Positions 6,116-9,335 of a stretch of DNA of 9,335 bases are shown one piece after another. The notes beneath the pieces were generated by a model, which did no database searches, was not told the origin of the DNA, and saw only the letters and a program-made list of their open reading frames with translations. The position numbers and the translations under genes are program-made. Positions within the stretch are counted from its first letter, which is position 1; each line of letters starts with the position of its first letter. The DNA comes from Candidatus Methanoperedens sp. Lineage in GTDB: Archaea; Halobacteriota; Methanosarcinia; Methanosarcinales; Methanoperedenaceae. Location: positions 1 through 9,335 of the forward strand of contig JAPZAN010000113.1 in the NCBI GenBank assembly GCA_027460605.1, read 5' to 3'.

Positions 6116-6768
6116 CCGGCAGACTTCCCGGCAGGGCTAACCATGTGAGTTTCAGTCGGGCTCGTTGCCGGAGTTTTTGATGTTCCAGTTGTCTCTCCAT
6201 TACTGATGGGGATTTCCTGCTCACCTGTTCCAATCCCGTCCGAATATTGATAAAATGGCCTGAGAATTACCCATACGGTACCGCAGGATTCTGTAAGAAA
6301 TATCGCATCAAGTTTAGCTTCAATGATCGTATATTCTTTGCCGTCTATGGTCTTATTATAATAGAAAATATTACCGTAGGTCAAATTTATTTCTTTTACA
6401 ATATCACCATGCGTCAGATATGATCTTTTTACAACTTCACCATTCTTATATAAGGAAAAATTTGCGATCCAAATTGTCTTGCCCCACATGCCATCTTTAG
6501 CTGGAATGCTTGTAAAATTTAAGCTATCGAGTGAAAGCATATACCCCTCTTTGAGCAAGGTCGTATTTTTAATGCAGTTCTGTGAATCTCCGTAATACCA
6601 GGGGTCGAGGAATATTTTATCCGGCGCCATGATCAGATCACCGGCTGCGTATGTTCTGTTAGAAGAAGAGCCTTCAGGAGCTGCACCCGCGCTTCCTGTA
6701 AGCAATAAGAGTGACAGGGCTGTTATTCCTAAAGTAAACACGGCGGCAAATATCAATTTTGTGCTCAT
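6049..6768 (-). CDS. Secreted S-layer-domain-like protein with PGF-CTERM-like (AGF) anchor tail
   Basis: This is a 239-aa exported protein. Residues 1-29 are a signal peptide ending GSAGA. The mature part (about 40-180) has features recalling the Methanosarcina-type S-layer domain: YAAGD, LLKEGYMLSLDSL, a WIANFSLYKNGEVV strand pair, GNIFYYNKTIDGKEY, and AIFLTESCGTVWVILRPFYQ. It contains two Cys (65 and 162) that could form a disulfide, and several N-glycosylation sequons (NRT, NTT, NFT, NFS, NLT, NKT). A Thr/Ser/Pro linker follows. The C-terminal SAGFE at about 216-220, a hydrophobic helix and GRRRW form an archaeosortase-type tail in which Ala replaces the Pro of PGF. The ATG at 6768 has GGAG 10 nt upstream. 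It is probably a cell-surface component. The S-layer assignment is by resemblance, and an unrelated beta-sandwich is possible. Confidence 0.75.
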   Translation of the reverse strand: MSTKLIFAAVFTLGITALSLLLLTGSAGAAPEGSSSNRTYAAGDLIMAPDKIFLDPWYYGDSQNCIKNTTLLKEGYMLSLDSLNFTSIPAKDGMWGKTIWIANFSLYKNGEVVKRSYLTHGDIVKEINLTYGNIFYYNKTIDGKEYTIIEAKLDAIFLTESCGTVWVILRPFYQYSDGIGTGEQEIPISNGETTGTSKTPATSPTETHMVSPAGKSAGFEAVLAITILLAVYITGRRRW

Positions 6769-6816
6769 GATTTTTTATCTCCTTTACTCAGGTCCCAATT
6801 TGGAAAACATACCGCC

Positions 6817-7446
6817 TCATCCTAAATGCATCTGGCTTGGATAATATCTTACCACAATTATATTTAATTTATCATCTAATATGGCATCCTGGTTAATATA
6901 ACTCAATCTGCCGGTTTCCCCAATAATCCCCGAAAAAGGGAATTTAGTAATATAACTGGCTTTGAATGAAATCTGAACTACAGAAGCATTGGAAATATTC
7001 ATCCCTGGAAAATTTAGCATCCAATCGGGCTTGAATGTATAGGTCTGGTTGCTCAGAACTGCCATTCCTTGAATTCTGGATGTATTGATAATTTCCTCTC
7101 CTGAATCATCGGTAACAAAAAGATGTGACCAATCGAACCGTTTTGTAACAGGAGACATTGTTATATTCCTTTCAGGTATGACCCTTAATGCATAGACCAT
7201 CTCTGTCGTGGGTATAATCTGCGACTTTTGCATTCGCTCAAGGTCAGACTTTTTATAGACTTCGAAAATACTTCTGTTTACCCAGTTCGCCCAGGTTTCA
7301 CATGAGATTTCATTCAAATCATCAAATATTGGTTCATAGGAACCTTTCGTTCCATCGCCAAAGTGACAATTACGGTATGGAGGTACCCGATGCCATGGAG
7401 TAATTGAAATATTCTGCTGCTTCGAGGGCTTTGATGCTTTTCTCAA
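6817..7446 (-). CDS. C-terminal half of a frameshifted exported lipoprotein
   Basis: This frame continues the upstream lipoprotein gene in another phase. Its only early start is a TTG at 7446 with no ribosome-binding site. The first 20 codons overlap the end of the upstream frame and give a low-quality sequence. Coding character begins at about 7386 with VPPYRNCHFGDGT. The following 189 residues are extracellular-looking: several sequons (NRS, NIT, NTS, NQT, NIS, NAS), Cys/Trp-rich CETWANW, a beta-rich NQTYTFKPDWMLNFPG stretch, and the ending NIIVVRYYPSQMHLG. There is no tail anchor. Removing one G from the GGG at 7386-7388 would join it to the upstream frame as one 485-aa protein. It is therefore best read as part of that protein, or as a pseudogene half. 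No known family is recognised. Confidence 0.6.
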   Translation of the reverse strand: MRKASKPSKQQNISITPWHRVPPYRNCHFGDGTKGSYEPIFDDLNEISCETWANWVNRSIFEVYKKSDLERMQKSQIIPTTEMVYALRVIPERNITMSPVTKRFDWSHLFVTDDSGEEIINTSRIQGMAVLSNQTYTFKPDWMLNFPGMNISNASVVQISFKASYITKFPFSGIIGETGRLSYINQDAILDDKLNIIVVRYYPSQMHLG

Positions 7447-8275
7447 AAGATGCTGAGGTTACAGTCATTGTGTTGTACTTCAGTAAAAATGATTTATTAT
7501 ACAGTGAATTAACGCGAAAAGCCACTATTCCATTTACAGTTTGACCGGGGAGCAGGCTCGCATCCTGTAATTTATTTTCTTTTTCGAGGTCATACAATAC
7601 TTCTAATGAACTTGAACCGCCATAAGGTTCAAGGGTCGAAGTATTGAATATCCGGTCACCTTCATGCAGATGCAGTCCGTTCAGTTTAAAATCAATGGTG
7701 TTTGAACCATTATTTTTTATTGAGAGATTATACACTGCATAATATCTTTCTGAAATATCATATTTATTCCCGCGTTTTTTGTTATATACGTCATGAGTGC
7801 CATTTTCCTCTTTTACCCACAAATCGTATCTTTCGTAGCCTCTATCCCTTTTCAGGAGTACGCTCTCATTAGATAACATTATCTCGATCGAGTTTTCATT
7901 AGTAAAAACACGGATAGTTTTATTCTCCTCATCTTTGGTGATTTGCGCATTTTCCACCCAGGAAATTTGGAGATCGTTCTTGAGATAATTCAGCAATCCG
8001 TGACTTTCGTTTCCAGGCACATTTTCCCAACTGAACAAATAAATATCTTCATTATTATCGTGCAAATAAATGCTTGAGAAGGATGTTATTTTAATGTCTG
8101 GTATATTTTCTTCCTTTGATGATTGGGTTAAGTTTTGGGATGAGACATTTACTGCTTCTTTCTGTATTGAATCAGGTGCCGGAGCGATATTCTTTTCTCC
8201 AATACATCCGCTGAACAGAACTGATAGTAATAGCAATATTATAGCCGTTGCTGCAATTTTATTCCTTGATACCAT
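7370..8275 (-). CDS. Exported lipoprotein with DUF4352-like region, N-terminal part of a frameshifted gene
   Basis: This is 301 aa as it stands. Residues 1-23 are a lipoprotein signal (hydrophobic core, LFSGC) with lipid-anchor Cys24. An Ala/Pro/Ser spacer leads to a first domain (about 60-160) containing the segment WENVPGNESHGLLNYLKNDL. The next, about 170-275, has YYAVYNLSIKNNGSNTIDF, LHEGDRIFNTS and a LLPGQTVNGIVAFRV turn, as in DUF4352/TelA-like extracellular sandwiches. It has about eleven N-glycosylation sequons. The last residues, after MAS at about 296, look out of frame, and the sensible sequence continues in the other phase. The ATG at 8275 has GGAG 9 nt upstream and is 15 nt after the preceding gene, so it belongs to the same operon. 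Its role is unknown, probably binding or sensing outside the membrane. Confidence 0.75.
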   Translation of the reverse strand: MVSRNKIAATAIILLLLSVLFSGCIGEKNIAPAPDSIQKEAVNVSSQNLTQSSKEENIPDIKITSFSSIYLHDNNEDIYLFSWENVPGNESHGLLNYLKNDLQISWVENAQITKDEENKTIRVFTNENSIEIMLSNESVLLKRDRGYERYDLWVKEENGTHDVYNKKRGNKYDISERYYAVYNLSIKNNGSNTIDFKLNGLHLHEGDRIFNTSTLEPYGGSSSLEVLYDLEKENKLQDASLLPGQTVNGIVAFRVNSLYNKSFLLKYNTMTVTSASFEKSIKALEAAEYFNYSMASGTSIP

Positions 8276-8290
8276 ATCATTTCTCTCCTC

Positions 8291-8851
8291 TTACCTTCTC
8301 TTCCGCCCGGATGCATATACCGCCAGAAGTATTGTTATTGCCAGAGCAAACTGAAACCCTGCAGCCTTTTCGGTGGGGATTATATTATGTGTCTCATTCG
8401 GGCTTGATGTTGTAGATTTTTCGGATTCGGTTGCAGTAGCTGCCTGTGTTGTAACTTCGGCTGCCGGATCATATACCTTTACCAGGAAACCGTAGGCCTT
8501 ATTAAGTTCATCATCATCCGTGACCCGGGTAGCGCTAAATCCTAATTCTTCAGGGGGTACCTGAAGGGGGAGATGTAAAATCGCTGTGAACGGTGACCTG
8601 GTAATCAAAGGCTCTGCCGGTGTTATTATCCCCGCATAATCTGCACATAATGAAAATGTCTCATTTTCTACCTTCCAGCAATTGGTTCCAATCCCTGAGG
8701 TCTGTTCATTCCCGTCTATACTAAGGATTGCCGGAGGTGGAGAGGCACCTGCGTTGCCCGAAAGCAAAAAGAGGCACAGTATCGCTATTCCAGCCACTAT
8801 TCTGATATTACACCATCTGATGTTTCTTGATAATAACATGTCCAATCCCAT
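8291..8851 (-). CDS. Small secreted protein with PGF-CTERM-like (AGF) anchor tail, unknown domain
   Basis: This is a 186-aa exported protein. The signal peptide (NIRWCNIRIVAG, hydrophobic core, SGNAGA) is nearly identical to that of the propeller gene. The mature domain (about 37-130) has SIDGNEQTSGIGTNCWKVEN, a second Cys in FSLCADYAGI, and EPLITRSPFTAILHLPLQVPPEELGF. The two Cys probably form a disulfide. A Thr/Ser-rich linker leads to AAGFQF, a hydrophobic helix and GRKRR (163-186). I do not recognise the domain. The open frame extends upstream to an ATG at 8932, but the extra 27 codons are an out-of-phase reading of a relic gene tail. The ATG at 8851 has GGAG 9 nt upstream, as in the neighbouring genes. 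It is probably first in the envelope operon, 15 nt before the lipoprotein gene. Confidence 0.75.
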   Translation of the reverse strand: MGLDMLLSRNIRWCNIRIVAGIAILCLFLLSGNAGASPPPAILSIDGNEQTSGIGTNCWKVENETFSLCADYAGIITPAEPLITRSPFTAILHLPLQVPPEELGFSATRVTDDDELNKAYGFLVKVYDPAAEVTTQAATATESEKSTTSSPNETHNIIPTEKAAGFQFALAITILLAVYASGRKRR

Positions 8852-8920
8852 ATTCACCTTCTCCTTCTTCCGGTTATAGACACTGCCAGAAGTATTGTTA
8901 TTGCCAGAGCTGCCTAAAAC
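8746..8920 (-). repeat. Gene-boundary duplication, copy 2 (upstream half decayed)
   Basis: This is the partner of 5941-6115. It holds the signal-peptide start and ribosome site of the 8291-8851 gene plus the tail codons of a gene that is no longer present. A 24-bp core (8885-8908) is shared exactly with 6080-6103 and with 8322-8345, all coding for the membrane helix of AGF tails. Confidence 0.85.
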
Positions 8921-8926
8921 TTTCCA
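8864..8926 (-). pseudogene. Relic 3' end of an AGF-CTERM secreted-protein gene
   Basis: In the phase of a PGF-CTERM-like tail, the minus strand reads AALAITILLAVSITGRRRR followed by TGA, almost the same as the tail of the 6049-6768 gene. Immediately before it there is TTT then TAG, where the intact gene has TTT then GAG (the Phe-Glu after Ala-Gly). No homologous coding sequence can be seen further upstream. This is a gene stump left by recombination or deletion. Its Arg codons still supply the Shine-Dalgarno site for the next gene. Confidence 0.65.
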
Positions 8927-8961
8927 GAGCATACTTCACCATTTATTACCATTTTAAGAGC

Positions 8962-8974
8962 AGTATATTTTCTA
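8962..8974 (-). promoter_or_regulatory. Possible TATA element for the envelope gene run
   Basis: The minus-strand AGAAAATATACT just past the signal peptidase stop is the best TATA-like candidate before the 8851 start, about 110 nt upstream of it. Read-through from the signal peptidase gene is an equal alternative. Confidence 0.22.
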
Positions 8975-8986
8975 ACTCTTCTGTAG

Positions 8987-9335
8987 TCACCTGTTCTCAA
9001 AGCACGTAAAAGTTCCGCGTAAGGCCATTGGAACGCACCCAAGCAATGGTATGCTGTCGAATCTGGCCACTCCTATCACCCATTCAGGTTTGACTGGAAT
9101 GTGCGGGCTTACACTTCCCTGCTGGTCATATGCGGGATTGGTTTTTGGATTATCTCCTTTTGTGATATATCCGGCAAAAGGCGCTGGCGGTCCCCCGGGC
9201 CACATTGGTTCTCCTTCCCTGACAAAAAATATAGCACGGTGGATAATTGGCGTTACGCCATCATTTCCTTGTGGTTTGTATAGAATGACATCGCCATATT
9301 CATCAAAAGTTGAATAACCCTTTTCTTTTCCTTCA
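8987..9335 (-). CDS. Signal peptidase I, archaeal/ER type (S26B), C-terminal part
   Basis: The frame is open at the right edge and gives the last 115 residues. This membrane-bound serine protease removes signal peptides from exported proteins on the outer side of the membrane. The visible part has GDVILYKPQ, then IIHRAIFF with the catalytic His typical of the archaeal/ER class (bacterial enzymes use Lys). It continues with PGGPPAPFAGYITKGDNPKTNP, where KGDN is the conserved box with its Asp, and with VKPEWVIGVARF and IPLLG. The catalytic Ser (SMxP) and first membrane helix lie outside the window. The end after IPLLG is short and polar (GTFTCFENR), without the C-terminal membrane segment found in some relatives. 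The gene is followed by exported proteins that are likely substrates. Whether they share a transcript is uncertain because of the 135-bp spacer. Confidence 0.9.
   Translation of the reverse strand, partial: EGKEKGYSTFDEYGDVILYKPQGNDGVTPIIHRAIFFVREGEPMWPGGPPAPFAGYITKGDNPKTNPAYDQQGSVSPHIPVKPEWVIGVARFDSIPLLGCVPMALRGTFTCFENR

Noticed and set aside
8852..8932. 27-residue N-terminal extension of the 8291-8851 protein
   Set aside because: It is an out-of-phase reading of the relic AGF tail, and it would bury the signal peptide. The ATG at 8851 has the same 9-nt GGAG spacing as its neighbours.
9051..9317. 88-aa plus-strand open frame at the right edge
   Set aside because: It is opposite the conserved His and KGDN boxes of the signal peptidase, so it is a shadow.
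1..9335. CRISPR array
   Set aside because: The repeats found are coding duplications or short tandem units. There is no regular repeat-spacer pattern.

Overview
The window looks like chromosomal DNA from a methanogen-related archaeon, most likely in the Methanosarcinales/Methanoperedens neighbourhood. The taxonomic guess is inference. It rests on an archaeal 20S proteasome beta subunit placed directly upstream of a KH/metallo-beta-lactamase/beta-CASP nuclease of the aCPSF1 (FttA) family, a eukaryote/archaeal-type signal peptidase, a Methanosarcina-type S-layer-like secreted protein, and several secreted proteins ending in PGF-CTERM-like tails. Every gene I support lies on the minus strand, so transcription runs from high to low coordinates.

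Layout from the upstream (right) side: the C-terminal 115 residues of a signal peptidase I enter at the right edge. A short spacer follows that holds a relic of a PGF-CTERM-like gene tail. Next comes a run of envelope genes with 1 to 48 nt gaps: a small secreted protein (8291-8851), a glycosylation-sequon-rich lipoprotein split by an apparent one-base frameshift (8275 down to 6817), an S-layer-like secreted protein (6049-6768) and a seven-repeat beta-propeller-like surface protein (4694-6046). Three small genes end the run: a 27-aa basic peptide, a 79-aa two-helix membrane protein of PLDc_N type, and a 46-aa ORF. Each of the last two starts exactly one base after the preceding stop. The run looks like a secretion/cell-surface operon beside the peptidase that could process its signal peptides. 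Three of its products share an AGF-type C-terminal sorting-like tail.

The core block is psmB (3456-4085), with its own likely promoter, and the aCPSF1 gene (1501-3414). These are probably co-transcribed and handle protein turnover and RNA 3'-end processing/transcription termination. Downstream of aCPSF1 lie about 380 bp without a convincing gene but rich in hairpins (1118-1500). Then comes a more AT-rich TPR lipoprotein gene (116-1117). At the left edge are the first 25 codons of what looks like an IS630-type transposase or a similar HTH protein.

The most unusual structure is a 175-bp, roughly 89% identical duplication that spans a gene boundary. It contains the 3' tail of one AGF-CTERM gene, the ribosome-binding site and the signal-peptide start of the next gene. 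One copy is functional at both sides. In the other, the upstream tail survives only as a fossil with an in-frame stop. No tRNA, rRNA or CRISPR array was seen.
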